From contig JAOPWC010000047.1 of assembly GCA_025965895.1 (NCBI GenBank), positions 61,115-125,114 of the forward strand: a stretch of DNA of 64,000 bases. Direction: 5' to 3'. This document shows positions 38,874 to 49,069 of this stretch, one piece after another. Every line of letters starts with the position of its first letter. Position 1 is the first letter of the stretch. A program made the translations under genes and the position numbers. Below the pieces are notes generated by a model. The model searched no databases. It saw only the letters and a program-made list of their open reading frames with translations, and had not been told where the DNA came from. Source of the DNA: Mycobacterium sp. (lineage in GTDB: Bacteria > Actinomycetota > Actinomycetes > Mycobacteriales > Mycobacteriaceae).

Positions 38874-40976
38874 ATGAGTTCGCGGGCCGACGCCTCCGCC
38901 GGTGTGCGCTGGGCGCGCGAGCAGTTCCTTTCCGCGGGACGGCTCGACGAGGACACCCCGCGGCCCGGGGTGTTGGACTCGTGGCGCCGATCGCGCGCCC
39001 TAGGTGTGCACCCGGACCGGTTTGACCTGCCGTTCATCACGGAGCCGAACAGCGACTCGCCGCTGATGGCAGCGGCCGCGCCGGTGCTGGACCGGATCGC
39101 AACCGACCTGACCGCCCAGGCGGTGAGTGTCATTCTCACCTCGGCCGACGGCGTGGTGCTGCAACGGCTGGCTCCGGACGCGATCATGATCAACGCGCTC
39201 GACACGGTGCAGCTGGCGCCGGGATACAGCTACGCCGAGGAGTTCGTCGGCACCAACGGCATCGGCACCGCGCTTCAAAGCGGGCAGCCGACGTTCATTC
39301 GCGGTGAGGAGCACTACGTCGGGACGCTCGGCCGGCTCGCCTGCGCCGGGTCGCCGATACACGACCCGGTGACAGGACAAATCATTGGCGTCGTCGATCT
39401 CACCTGCTGGGCAGGCCAGTCCGATCCGTTACTGTTCGCGCTGGCCAAAGGTGCCGGCAGCCAGATCGAGGACCGGATGAGCGCGCTGGCCCACGAGAAC
39501 GAGACGGCTCTTCTGGAGGCTTATCGGGAGCAGGCGCGTCGGTTCCCGCTGGGCGTGCTGGCTTTGGGCGGCGACGTGGTGTTGATGAACCGCCATCTGC
39601 GCGACAGGCTCGACGTCAACGACCAGATCGCACTATTGGAACACGCGTCCGAACTGGTGTCGTCCAGGGTGGCCGGCGCTGTGCTGGCCGTGCTGCCCAG
39701 CGGGAATACCGTCAAGATCGCCGCGGTCGATCGGGCGGCAACCCACGGCGGCCGGAGCCAGGCCGTGTTCCATGTCCACCTGGCAACCGATACGAATTTG
39801 CCAGGCCGGGCAGACCAGCCACAGCAGCGGTCGATCGCCGTAGCTTACGACGCCCTGAGCGTAATGGCCCAACAACAGGCCGCGCTGCGGAGGGTGGCGA
39901 CACTGGTAGCGCGTGCGGTCCCCCCGTCTGAGTTGCTCTCGGCCGTGGCCGACGAGTTGGCACGGTGCATGAATGTTCATCATTCGACGCTGCTCCGCTA
40001 CGAGCACGACGGTGTGGCCCAGGTGCTCGCGGCTCGCTACGACCCGGGGTTGAAGCTGCTGGTGGGCGAGCGCATTTCGCTCGACAGCGAGACCGTCGCG
40101 GCGATGGTGTTCCGCACCGGTCGGACCGCCCGGATCGACAGCCACGACGCCGCTCGGGGTCCCGGGGCCGCCTACATCCGCACCCTGGGCATCCGGTCCG
40201 CCGTCGGCGCGCCGATCGTCGTGGAGGGCCGCCTGTGGGGTGCGGCGGTCGTCGGCTCGACGCATCCCTCGCCGCTGCCCCCCGACACCGAGTCCCGGGT
40301 GGGGGACTTTGCCGACCTGGTGTCGACCGCGATCGCCAACGCCGAGACCCGCGCCCAACTCAGCGCGTCTCGCGCCCGGCTCGTGGCGGCCGCCGACGAG
40401 GCCCGCCGCCGGTTCGAGCGCGATCTCCACGACGGCGCCCAGCAGCGGCTCGTCTCGCTCGGGCTCGAACTGCGGACCGCGGAGGCTTCGGTGCCACCCG
40501 GACTGCACCCGCTCAAAGAGCAGATCTCGCACATCGCGACGGGTCTGGCGGGCGTGTCGGAGGACCTGCACGAGATCTCTCGGGGACTCCATCCCGCCAT
40601 CCTGTCTAAGGGACTGGGCCCGGCTCTCACAACGCTGGCCCGACGATCCGCGGTCGCGGTCGAGCTCGACGTCCGTATCGACCGCCAGGTGCCCGAGTCT
40701 GCCGAAGTGGCCGCCTACTACGTCGTCGCAGAAGCCCTCACCAATGCCGCCAAACACGCTGGCGCGTCCAAGGTGGACGTCTGCGCGGAAACCGAGGGTG
40801 CGACCCTTCGCTTGGTGATTCGAGACGACGGAATCGGCGGAGCCGACTCCAGCAAAGGATCCGGGCTCACCGGCCTCCTCGACCGCGTCGAGGCCCTCGA
40901 CGGCCATTTGAACATCTGGAGTCACCCCGGCCGCGGGACCTCACTAGTCGTCACGATCCCCATCGAAACCCGTTAA
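38874..40976 (+). CDS. GAF-domain sensor histidine kinase with AcoR-like N-terminal sensory region
   Basis: VLDSWRRSRALGVHPDR...YAEEFVGTNGIGTAL; second GAF; FERDLHDGAQQRLVSLGLELR (HisKA_3); AEALTNAAKHA, DDGIGGA. Confidence 0.9.
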   Translation: MSSRADASAGVRWAREQFLSAGRLDEDTPRPGVLDSWRRSRALGVHPDRFDLPFITEPNSDSPLMAAAAPVLDRIATDLTAQAVSVILTSADGVVLQRLAPDAIMINALDTVQLAPGYSYAEEFVGTNGIGTALQSGQPTFIRGEEHYVGTLGRLACAGSPIHDPVTGQIIGVVDLTCWAGQSDPLLFALAKGAGSQIEDRMSALAHENETALLEAYREQARRFPLGVLALGGDVVLMNRHLRDRLDVNDQIALLEHASELVSSRVAGAVLAVLPSGNTVKIAAVDRAATHGGRSQAVFHVHLATDTNLPGRADQPQQRSIAVAYDALSVMAQQQAALRRVATLVARAVPPSELLSAVADELARCMNVHHSTLLRYEHDGVAQVLAARYDPGLKLLVGERISLDSETVAAMVFRTGRTARIDSHDAARGPGAAYIRTLGIRSAVGAPIVVEGRLWGAAVVGSTHPSPLPPDTESRVGDFADLVSTAIANAETRAQLSASRARLVAAADEARRRFERDLHDGAQQRLVSLGLELRTAEASVPPGLHPLKEQISHIATGLAGVSEDLHEISRGLHPAILSKGLGPALTTLARRSAVAVELDVRIDRQVPESAEVAAYYVVAEALTNAAKHAGASKVDVCAETEGATLRLVIRDDGIGGADSSKGSGLTGLLDRVEALDGHLNIWSHPGRGTSLVVTIPIETR

Positions 40977-40989
40977 CTCGTCAGAGCTG

Positions 40990-43530
40990 TCAGCGGTCAC
41001 TGTCGGTTGTGGGCGAAGTGCCGGCCGCGAGTGTGTGACGGGGCTCCGGCATGATCGACCCTGCCCCTCGGATCGACTGCCAGATGGCCTGGTTGAAGGT
41101 GCGTTCGTCGATCGCGTCCTCGACAGCGACGTTTTGACCCTCCGATTGGGTAGCCATCGGTGCGTTTGCGGTGTTGATGGCGGTAGCGACAGAGCCGGTG
41201 GGATGGCGCAGGTCGTAGGGGGCGGTGTTCAGCTGGGTACTGAACGCATTGACCATCGGGGTGGCCGAGGCGTCGAACTGCGTCATCGGCGTGAGGCCGA
41301 CCACAAGTTCCATTGTTCGCAGCATGGAGCTGGTGCTGTAGAGGGTGGAATCGACGCCACCGGTCTGGGTATAGGGGCTGATCACTTGGGAGACAGTGCG
41401 GTGGGCGTCGACGTGGTCGGGGCCGTCTTGGGCGTCGTCTTCGGTCACGAAAATCGCGGTTTCGGGCCAGTATTTCGAGTGCGAGACGGTGTCGGCCAGG
41501 GCGCCCAGGGCGAGGTCGTTGTCGAGGGCATAGCTTTGCGGGGTGGGGTAGTCGGGTTTGGTGCCCACCGTGTGGTCGTTGGGCAGCCGGACGAATTCGA
41601 CCGTCGGGAGATTGTCCGCGGCGACGTAGTCGGCGAATTCGCGCTGCCATTCGGTGATGCGGGGCAGGCCGCACTGGTCGTCGAGTGGGGCGAACGTGTT
41701 GGGACTGTCGGGGCATTGCATGTTGAAGCCGCGGTAGGCGTGGTCGGTGTTGCCATCCAGCACCGGATCAGCGGCGTGCGCGTCACCGGTGCTGTTCAGC
41801 GAGACGTAAAAGCCGTAGTTGCGGAAAGACACTCCGGCTTTCGCCAGCCGGTCCCAGATGTAGGAGTCGGCAGGGTCGGTGTTGGGCGCGATCGCCGAAT
41901 CGCCGCTCTCGGCGGGGTAGGGGTGGTTGCGGTCGGAATAGTTTGCGGGCCAGCCGCTTTCAGTGTAGAGGTTGGAGTTCGCGGCCACGGTCCACATCCA
42001 GCCCTGGGCACTGACCTCGGCGTCGGCGTAGAAATTGTCCAGGGTCACGTACCGGCGCTGCAGTTCGCGTGCGTTGGGAACCGACTCGTCGCCGAACAGG
42101 TTCAGCGACGGGTCGCCGTTGCCCTTTCCCAGAGACCCGAATTCCTGATCGTAGGTGCGGTTTTCCTTGACCACATAGATGATGTGTTTGATCGGGCTCG
42201 GCTGCCCGGGATGCGGCGGCACCACCGGTGACTGTCCGGACCCGCGTACCTCGCCGTGGGCGTCGAAGCCGTCGTTGTCGTACACCTGCCGGGTCCACGT
42301 GTCGAGCTGCGATTGGGTGAAACCGTCGATCACTGAGAGCGTGCCGCGGATCATCGATCCGGCGTACTGGTCGGCTGCGGCCGGGTCGTCGGGCCGGGTC
42401 GGATCCGGATGGCCGGGCCCATTGTTGGGACCGGCGCCGACGCCTTTGGCGTTGGTCACGAACAACTTCGGGCCGACTGCGGTCACGGTGCTCGGGTACC
42501 ATCCGGTCGGGATCAAGCCACGCACCTGCAGCCGGCCGATATCGATGACCGCGATGTCGTTGTCGCCGCTGTTGGCGACGAAGAGTGTCTGGTCGTCGCC
42601 GGAGATCGCGAGGCCGATCGGGTTGGCGCCCACCTGCGCCCCCTGGTACGGCGCCAATGGGATCGTCTGCGTGACGATCGACGCCCCGGTGTCGATCACA
42701 CTGATCTGGTCGCTGTCGGCGTTTGCGGCAAATAATCGTGCCCCACTTTTGTCCAGCACCATGGCCGCTGGATGGGTTCCGACGGTGATGTCGCCGGCCG
42801 CTGCCAGTTGCCCAGGCGAGACGTCCAGAACTTCGACCGTGGCGGCGCCCTGCTCGCCCACCCAGGCCCGATTACCGTCCCGCGAGACCACCACGGTCGC
42901 CGGTGCGTGGCCGGTGGCCACCGTTTGTGATGCTCCGTTCCGCGGATCGATCGCGGTGACCGCGTCGGCGAGCCGGTCGGCGACCAGCAGCCGTCCGTCG
43001 CCGGTCACGGCGACACCGGACGGGAACGGATCGAGCGGACCGCCGCCGGCCGTTGTGGTGGGCAACACGAGCGGGGCGCGTTCCGTCAGTACGCCGTTGG
43101 CAACATCGAAGGTGCGGATCTTGTTGTTCCCACCACCGCTGGCATAAAGCCGTTGCCCATCACCACTGAACGCCAGCCCGGCGAACAATGCCTCCGGCTT
43201 GCGATAGGACACCGTTTGGGTCACTTTCCCGGTTGCGGTGTCGATCACCTGCAGCGACTGGGTGGCCTGTCCGTCGTTGCTCACCGCCAGCCACCGCCCG
43301 TCCGGCGACGCCGCGGCGCCCAACGGCAGGTCTCCCAACCACGTCTGCTCGCCGCCTGGAGTGACGACATACCCGGTCGGCAACAATGCGCTGCCGTCCG
43401 CCCGCGGCCCCGCCATCGCCGGATCGGCCGCCGAACTCGAGCGGGTGGCGCACACCGTCAGCGCGAGCACGCCGACCAGCCCGAGCAGCACCGCTCGATT
43501 TGCCCGGCTGTTCGTCGACATCGCAATCAC
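40990..43530 (-). CDS. secreted YVTN beta-propeller / phosphoesterase-domain protein
   Basis: Repeated propeller blades (VAVTGDGRLLVADRLADAVTAIDP); KHIIYVVKENRTYDQEFGSLGKGNGDPSLNLFG; IFVTEDDAQDGPDHVDAHR; SD AGGAG before GTG. Confidence 0.9.
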   Translation of the reverse strand: MIAMSTNSRANRAVLLGLVGVLALTVCATRSSSAADPAMAGPRADGSALLPTGYVVTPGGEQTWLGDLPLGAAASPDGRWLAVSNDGQATQSLQVIDTATGKVTQTVSYRKPEALFAGLAFSGDGQRLYASGGGNNKIRTFDVANGVLTERAPLVLPTTTAGGGPLDPFPSGVAVTGDGRLLVADRLADAVTAIDPRNGASQTVATGHAPATVVVSRDGNRAWVGEQGAATVEVLDVSPGQLAAAGDITVGTHPAAMVLDKSGARLFAANADSDQISVIDTGASIVTQTIPLAPYQGAQVGANPIGLAISGDDQTLFVANSGDNDIAVIDIGRLQVRGLIPTGWYPSTVTAVGPKLFVTNAKGVGAGPNNGPGHPDPTRPDDPAAADQYAGSMIRGTLSVIDGFTQSQLDTWTRQVYDNDGFDAHGEVRGSGQSPVVPPHPGQPSPIKHIIYVVKENRTYDQEFGSLGKGNGDPSLNLFGDESVPNARELQRRYVTLDNFYADAEVSAQGWMWTVAANSNLYTESGWPANYSDRNHPYPAESGDSAIAPNTDPADSYIWDRLAKAGVSFRNYGFYVSLNSTGDAHAADPVLDGNTDHAYRGFNMQCPDSPNTFAPLDDQCGLPRITEWQREFADYVAADNLPTVEFVRLPNDHTVGTKPDYPTPQSYALDNDLALGALADTVSHSKYWPETAIFVTEDDAQDGPDHVDAHRTVSQVISPYTQTGGVDSTLYSTSSMLRTMELVVGLTPMTQFDASATPMVNAFSTQLNTAPYDLRHPTGSVATAINTANAPMATQSEGQNVAVEDAIDERTFNQAIWQSIRGAGSIMPEPRHTLAAGTSPTTDSDR

Positions 43531-43795
43531 AGGTGCTCCTCACAACAGTCGAACAAGGCAACGGGTTACCCGACGACGAACTCACCTTCGACCGGCTCTC
43601 CGGTTGGCAACCGCCAACGGTTCCTCAGTCCGATGAACGCAGCGCAAACACCCGAGACGGTTTGCGATCTACGGCGCTGAACGAGAACGCGATACGAGGG
43701 GCAAGGCAAGCGAGCGGGCCAGTCGCACGCATACCCGCTAGCTGGAAGAGTTGATGGGGGTCAGCGGTAGCGACAAGGTCCCGTCGCGGGGCGAT

Positions 43796-43812
43796 TCTGG
43801 AGTCATTCCAGA
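43796..43812. promoter_or_regulatory. inverted repeat TCTGGA-GTCAT-TCCAGA immediately upstream of histidine kinase start
   Basis: Perfect 6-bp arms ending 14 nt before ATG 43826. Confidence 0.35.
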
Positions 43813-43825
43813 TTAGGGAGCCAGC

Positions 43826-45424
43826 ATGGGAGTGCCGATGTGGGTTGTACGAGTGCGCGACCTGATGTCGTTGGCGCTGCGCCCGACCACCCCGTCGCGG
43901 CGGCAAGGCCTCGTGGTCGGGGCGTCGCTGATCGTCGCGGAGACCGTTCTGGTGTACCTGCTGAAGCTCGTCGCTCCCGGGAACGCGTTCGGCGTGATTT
44001 TCCTGCTCGGCGTGCTGGTCGTCTCGGCCGGATGGGGATTCACGCCGGCGGTGACGGCGGCTGTTGGCAGCGCCCTCGCTTTCGACTACCTCCGCCACGT
44101 GCCTACCGATTTTGTTCCCTCCGAGCCCCAGAACTGGATAGCGATCGTCATCTTCGTCGTGGTCGCGCTGTCGGCGAACGCCGTCGCCGGCCTGGCCAGG
44201 TCGCGCGCCGGCGAGGCAGATAAGCGCCGCCGGGAGGCCGGTCACGCAGTTGAGCGGGCGCGCGTGCTGGCCGAGCAACAGGCGGCGTTACGGCGGGTGG
44301 CGACGCTCGTCGCGAGGGGAGTCGGTCCGTCCGAGATGTTCTCTGCGGTGGCGGAGGAGTTGGCGCGGTGCCTGGGTGTGTGCAACGCGGCCCTCGTTCG
44401 CTACCAGGTTGACGGCACGTCCATCCTGCTGGCGGCCCGCGACGAACCAGGGCTGCCGAAAATGCGTGTCGGCGAATGCTTTCCCGTGGAGGGTGACAAT
44501 GTTGCCGCCATGGTGCTCAAGACCGGGCGGGCTGCCCGGGTCGATGATCACGAGAGTGCCTCCGGACCCGCCGCCGAGCGGATTCATGAGCTTGGCCTAC
44601 GTTCCGGTGTCGGGGCGCCGATCGCCGTCGGCGGCCGCGTTTGGGGCGCAGCCATTGTCGGTTCGTCGCGTCCCCAGCCGCTGCCGCCGGACACCGAGGC
44701 GCGCGTCGAGGATTTCGCCGACCTGGTGGCGACCGCCATTGCCAATGCGCAGAGCCACGCGGAGCTCATCGCATCGCGCGCCCGTATCGTGGCCGCCGCC
44801 GACGCCGCCCGACACCGCTTCGAACGCGACCTGCACGACGGCGCCCAGCAGCGGCTGGTGGCGCTGGGGCTCGAGCTACGCGCCGCAGAGGCTTCGGTGC
44901 CGCCCGAATTGCATTCGCTCAAGAAGCAGATCTCCAACATCGCCGGCGGTCTGGCGTGGGTCTCTGAGGACCTGCGCGAGATCTCGCGCGGGATCCATCC
45001 GGCGATTCTGTCGCGGGGAGGACTGGGTCCCGCGCTCAAGACGCTGGCCCGCCGCTCCACGGTCCCGGTCGACCTCAGCGGCGGTGTCGACCGGCAGTTG
45101 CCGGAGAGTGTCGAGGTGGCCGCCTACTATGTCGTTTCCGAAGCACTCACCAACGTGGCCAAACACGCGCGGGCCTCTGAAGTCAGCGTGTGCGTAGACG
45201 CCGACGACGCCAACCTCCATCTCTCGGTTCGCGACGACGGAATCGGAGGAGCCGACTGCAGCAACGGCTCCGGACTCAGCGGTCTCACCGACCGCGTCGA
45301 GGCGCTCGGCGGCACGCTGGAGATCTCTAGTCAGCCAGGAAGCGGGACGTCACTGCTGGTCAAGATCCCGCTCGACATTCAGTGCCCGGCGGATTTAGCG
45401 GATTTAATGGTGACGGCCGTCTGA
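43826..45424 (+). CDS. membrane GAF sensor histidine kinase (DUF4118/KdpD-like TM region)
   Basis: Four-TM-like N-terminus; GAF; RFERDLHDGAQQRLVALGLELR; SEALTNVAKHA; DDGIGGAD. Confidence 0.92.
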   Translation: MGVPMWVVRVRDLMSLALRPTTPSRRQGLVVGASLIVAETVLVYLLKLVAPGNAFGVIFLLGVLVVSAGWGFTPAVTAAVGSALAFDYLRHVPTDFVPSEPQNWIAIVIFVVVALSANAVAGLARSRAGEADKRRREAGHAVERARVLAEQQAALRRVATLVARGVGPSEMFSAVAEELARCLGVCNAALVRYQVDGTSILLAARDEPGLPKMRVGECFPVEGDNVAAMVLKTGRAARVDDHESASGPAAERIHELGLRSGVGAPIAVGGRVWGAAIVGSSRPQPLPPDTEARVEDFADLVATAIANAQSHAELIASRARIVAAADAARHRFERDLHDGAQQRLVALGLELRAAEASVPPELHSLKKQISNIAGGLAWVSEDLREISRGIHPAILSRGGLGPALKTLARRSTVPVDLSGGVDRQLPESVEVAAYYVVSEALTNVAKHARASEVSVCVDADDANLHLSVRDDGIGGADCSNGSGLSGLTDRVEALGGTLEISSQPGSGTSLLVKIPLDIQCPADLADLMVTAV

Positions 45425-45548
45425 CAGCCGGCATCAGAAAACCGACACCCCGCGCCAATGGCAGGGAGGCAGCCCACGCTGCGGTCACTGGTCCGTTTGC
45501 CTGTCGGCTCGCATTGTCACGCGAGTCATTCGGGCGACGGGCCAGCGC

Positions 45549-46481
45549 TCAGGCGGCGCTCCCGGTGTCGTGACGACGTCGCGGCGAGGAGGCACGAAGG
45601 AGCTGCTGACGCGCGACGATCGCCGGTGTGCGGGACGCTTGGACGACCGCTGCGCTGACGGAGCCGAGCAGTTTTCCCGCGAACCCTCCCCGGCCGCGGC
45701 TGCCGACGACCAACAGTTGCGCATTCGGCGCCGTGTCGAGCAGCACTTGGGCGGGGTGGCCGACCCGGGTGTAACGGCGAACCGTGACGTCGGGATAGCG
45801 CTCCTGCCAGCGCCACAACGACCCGGCCAGGGCCGACTCAGCGACGTTTTCTGTTTCCCCGCTCACGCGCACAGGAGCCAGCAACTCGGCGTCACTGACA
45901 GCGTGCAAGGCGACCAAATCCACTGCCCGGCAGGAGGCTTCAGCGAAGGCGATCGCTGTGGCCAACTCGGACACCGGCGAGCCGTCAATGCCGACGACAA
46001 CTGGTGCCTGGTCTCCAGGGACGCGGGACGGCCGCTGGTGATGGATCACCGCGACGGGGCAGTGGGCGGTGTGGAGCACGGCGCTACTGACCGAGCCAAG
46101 CAGGCCCCGGCGTAACCCGCCACGCCCACGCCGGCCCACCACAATCATCTGTGCCGTGTCGGTGAACTCCAGCAGGGTGGGGACGACGGCAGAGAAGCAC
46201 AACCTGCCGGTGATGTGCCGGGGTTGGCGGGGCCCCGTGGTCTTGGCGATGACTTCCAGGGTGTCCTCGACGATTCTCTCGCCCTGCGCGATTTCCTGTT
46301 GGCCGAGTTCGGGTGGTAGTGCAGTCGCGGGCCACGCGATCTCTGGCCACGCACCCAGCGTCGGGCGCACAGCGTGCACAACGGTGAGTCCGACATCGCG
46401 CAATGCCGCTTCTCGGGCGGCCCATCGGGCCGCCGCGCTTGCTGCCGGTGATCCGTCGACGCCGACGACAATCCCATTCAT
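45549..46481 (-). CDS. tandem universal stress protein
   Basis: MNGIVVGVDGSPAASAAARWAAREA and second VVVGIDGSPVSELATAIAFAEA; two GRRGRGG/GSRGRGG motifs. Confidence 0.93.
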   Translation of the reverse strand: MNGIVVGVDGSPAASAAARWAAREAALRDVGLTVVHAVRPTLGAWPEIAWPATALPPELGQQEIAQGERIVEDTLEVIAKTTGPRQPRHITGRLCFSAVVPTLLEFTDTAQMIVVGRRGRGGLRRGLLGSVSSAVLHTAHCPVAVIHHQRPSRVPGDQAPVVVGIDGSPVSELATAIAFAEASCRAVDLVALHAVSDAELLAPVRVSGETENVAESALAGSLWRWQERYPDVTVRRYTRVGHPAQVLLDTAPNAQLLVVGSRGRGGFAGKLLGSVSAAVVQASRTPAIVARQQLLRASSPRRRHDTGSAA

Positions 46482-46636
46482 GGCACACATCTCCTCCGTT
46501 GCAGATTGCTGTGCCTACGCGGCCGAGGCCGTCGGTGGAGTCGACGCACCGGCCCTCTACTCGAAGTTTAGGTTGTCTAGGAAACTATTGCCAGCATGAT
46601 GTGGCTCACAGCGCACCACACCGCACTGACGGCGGA

Positions 46637-47527
46637 CTATCTGTGCAACACCGAAGTGCAGTAGTAGTTCTCCCCGAACGAGACCTCGCCGTCGAGGCGG
46701 GGCATCGGCGGTAACCCGTTGTCGGCCAGCAATTCTCTGAGTGGTGTGCGGTGAGACAGCCAGCCACGGTCGTCGAGGTAGGTCCCGACATCGTTGCGCT
46801 CACCGGGATAGTGAAGATCCCCGAACTCCAGATGGAAGCCGTGATCGCGCCACCGCTGTGTCACGGTTTCCATCATCGCCCGCGTGCGTTCGGCGTCGGC
46901 GTCTGCCGAATTCATGAAGATCTCCGCGGCCAGCCGGCTGCCGTCGGCGCTCAGCGCGGTGATGTTGTCAAGCAACCGGTCCTGGGCCGCCGGAGGCAGG
47001 AAGGCCAGCAGCCCTTCGGCGATCCAGGCGGTGGGCCGCTGGGGGTCGAAGCCGACATCGCACAGCGCAGCCGGCCAGTCGTCTCGCAGATCGATCCGGA
47101 CCCGTCGTAGGTCGGCGGTCGGCGTGGCATTCAGCTCTGACAGCGTGGCGGCTTTGAACTCGAGGACCTCCGGCTGGTCGATCTCAAACACCGTCATCCC
47201 GTCCGGCCATGACAGCCGATAGCCGCGTGCGTCCAGACCTGACGCCAGGATCGCCGCCTGCCGGATGCCGCGAGCGGCCGCGTCCGAGAAGAACGCATCG
47301 AAGTATCGCGTGCGCGCGGCGAGCAGGTCGGTCATGCGCTGCATGCCCCATGGCGCATCGGGGAGATCAACGTCGGCGGAGCGAAGTTCGCCGCTTGCCC
47401 ACCGCGTGAAGAAGTCAACCCCGACCGCGCGCACCAGCGGCTCTGCGAAGTTGTCCTCGATGAGGGGGTTCGCCGCGATGGTCGCGCGAGCCCGTCCGGC
47501 CGCGACCATCGTCGCGGTGGCTCCCAC
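46637..47527 (-). CDS. SAM-dependent methyltransferase (TIGR00027-like), N-terminus frameshifted relative to upstream start
   Basis: [35 protein letters not shown]...[34 protein letters not shown]. Confidence 0.85.
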   Translation of the reverse strand: MGATATMVAAGRARATIAANPLIEDNFAEPLVRAVGVDFFTRWASGELRSADVDLPDAPWGMQRMTDLLAARTRYFDAFFSDAAARGIRQAAILASGLDARGYRLSWPDGMTVFEIDQPEVLEFKAATLSELNATPTADLRRVRIDLRDDWPAALCDVGFDPQRPTAWIAEGLLAFLPPAAQDRLLDNITALSADGSRLAAEIFMNSADADAERTRAMMETVTQRWRDHGFHLEFGDLHYPGERNDVGTYLDDRGWLSHRTPLRELLADNGLPPMPRLDGEVSFGENYYCTSVLHR

Positions 47528-47695
47528 GCTGGTCCCAGGTCCCAGGTGTCATTGTCTTTGCGCTGCATAGGTGGCCTCCGCTCCGCACTCAAGATTCTTA
47601 GCCAATATAACTGCCTGAGCTGGTAGCTTTCTGGCAGCCGTGATGGTGGCGATCGGTGATCGATCAGCGGTGCAACGGCGCATCGAGCCGTCGTG

Positions 47696-48217
47696 CTAGG
47701 TGCCGGGTTCGGAATTGGTACGTCGTCTCGTCGATCTCGTGGTGTCGACTGTGCGGTAGCCGGGATGCACTCCGGCGGTGAGGTCGTGCCGGTGCGCGAT
47801 AACGGTGAGGGCTTCTGCCAGCGCGGCGCGCTGTGTCTTGGTGAGGCCCTTGGTGAGTTCTTGTTCGTGTTGGCGCGCCAGCTGCGACAGCGTGATCATC
47901 AACGTGTCGCCCAGTGCGGTGAGATGCAGCGCGTGTAGTCGCCGGTCGTTCGGATTGCGGCGCCGCTCAACGTAGCCGCGGTCCTCGAGGTCATCGAGCA
48001 GGGCGACCATGCGGCTGGGCAACGTGCCGAACCGCGCGCTGAGGGCCTGTTGACTCTGGCCCGGTTCTGCGGCAACGGCCCTCAGAATGCCGGCCTGCGC
48101 AGGGTTCAGTCCGAGCGACGAAATGCGTTCGGCGAACATGCCGGCTGCGTGACTGCCGACTTGCGCGAGCAAAAACGCCACACCACCGGACCGGTCGCCC
48201 GAACGCGCCGCAGACAT
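47696..48217 (-). CDS. MarR-family regulator
   Basis: GLNPAQAGILRAVAAEPGQSQQALSARFGTLPSRMVALLDDLEDRGYVERRRNPNDRRLHAL. Confidence 0.9.
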   Translation of the reverse strand: MSAARSGDRSGGVAFLLAQVGSHAAGMFAERISSLGLNPAQAGILRAVAAEPGQSQQALSARFGTLPSRMVALLDDLEDRGYVERRRNPNDRRLHALHLTALGDTLMITLSQLARQHEQELTKGLTKTQRAALAEALTVIAHRHDLTAGVHPGYRTVDTTRSTRRRTNSEPGT

Positions 48218-48227
48218 TTGGCAAATG
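48215..48227. promoter_or_regulatory. palindrome CATTTG-G-CAAATG overlapping MarR start codon
   Basis: Perfect 6-bp arms. Confidence 0.45.
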
Positions 48228-48331
48228 GTACAGACGGTGAAGGGTTTTTGAGTTTGTCGACCTGGGGGTCCGTGAGAACTCGCGGAGAGTCCCCATTGCA
48301 ACCTCGTTCACCTAGGGATATGGTTCACCGT

Positions 48332-49069
48332 ATGAATGATTACCCGGCCGAAAGTGAATTTCGTCTCCGTCGCCGTCCGCACGGTGGTCCGCCCCTGGTG
48401 CTGGTGGGAGGACTGGCGTTGGGGCTTTTTCTCGGTGGCCTCGTCGTGACCGCCGTGCTGGGCGGGGTGACGCCATCGCCGTTCGGTCCCGCCGAATCCG
48501 TGGCCGGGTATTACCGTGAGCATGCGCTCGCCGCGCAGGCCGGGGCCGTCTTCCTGTTCGCCTCCGCTGTGCCGTTGCTGATCTATGCGTCCACGGCCAG
48601 CGCGCGGCTGCGCCACCTGGGAATCACCGCACCCGGCGCCACCATCGCGCTGGCCGGCGGGGTGGTGGCCTCCGCCTCGCTGAGCCTGTCCGGCATGTTG
48701 AGCTGGACCTTGTCGCGAGCCGACGTTGCCTCCGACACCGCGCTCGTTCGCGCGTTGTCAACACTGAGCTTCCTGGTCGGTGGGCCCGGCCACGTGGTGC
48801 CCTTGGGCCTCCTGCTGGCCGGCATCGCCGTGCCGTCGCTCATCGTGCGGTTGCTGCCGCGCCCCGTGGCGTGGGCCGGCCTGATCATCGCCGCAGTGGC
48901 TGAATTGAGCACGCTGGCAATGGTGTTCGCGCCACTGGACATCCTGCTGCCGATTGCCCGCTTCCCCGCCTTGATCTGGCTGGTGATCGCTGGTGTCCTT
49001 CTGCCCAAGCAGCGCGCCAACGCCCGTGCAGCCCGGGCAGGTGCCGCGACGACCGCCGCCCCGCGATGA
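48332..49069 (+). CDS. hypothetical multi-pass membrane protein
   Basis: 246 aa with about six hydrophobic segments; divergent from MarR. Confidence 0.75.
   Translation: MNDYPAESEFRLRRRPHGGPPLVLVGGLALGLFLGGLVVTAVLGGVTPSPFGPAESVAGYYREHALAAQAGAVFLFASAVPLLIYASTASARLRHLGITAPGATIALAGGVVASASLSLSGMLSWTLSRADVASDTALVRALSTLSFLVGGPGHVVPLGLLLAGIAVPSLIVRLLPRPVAWAGLIIAAVAELSTLAMVFAPLDILLPIARFPALIWLVIAGVLLPKQRANARAARAGAATTAAPR

Noticed and set aside
39633-40925. 430-aa minus-strand ORF
   Set aside because: Antisense shadow of the first histidine kinase.
41035-42231. 398-aa plus-strand ORF
   Set aside because: Antisense shadow of the YVTN-phosphoesterase.
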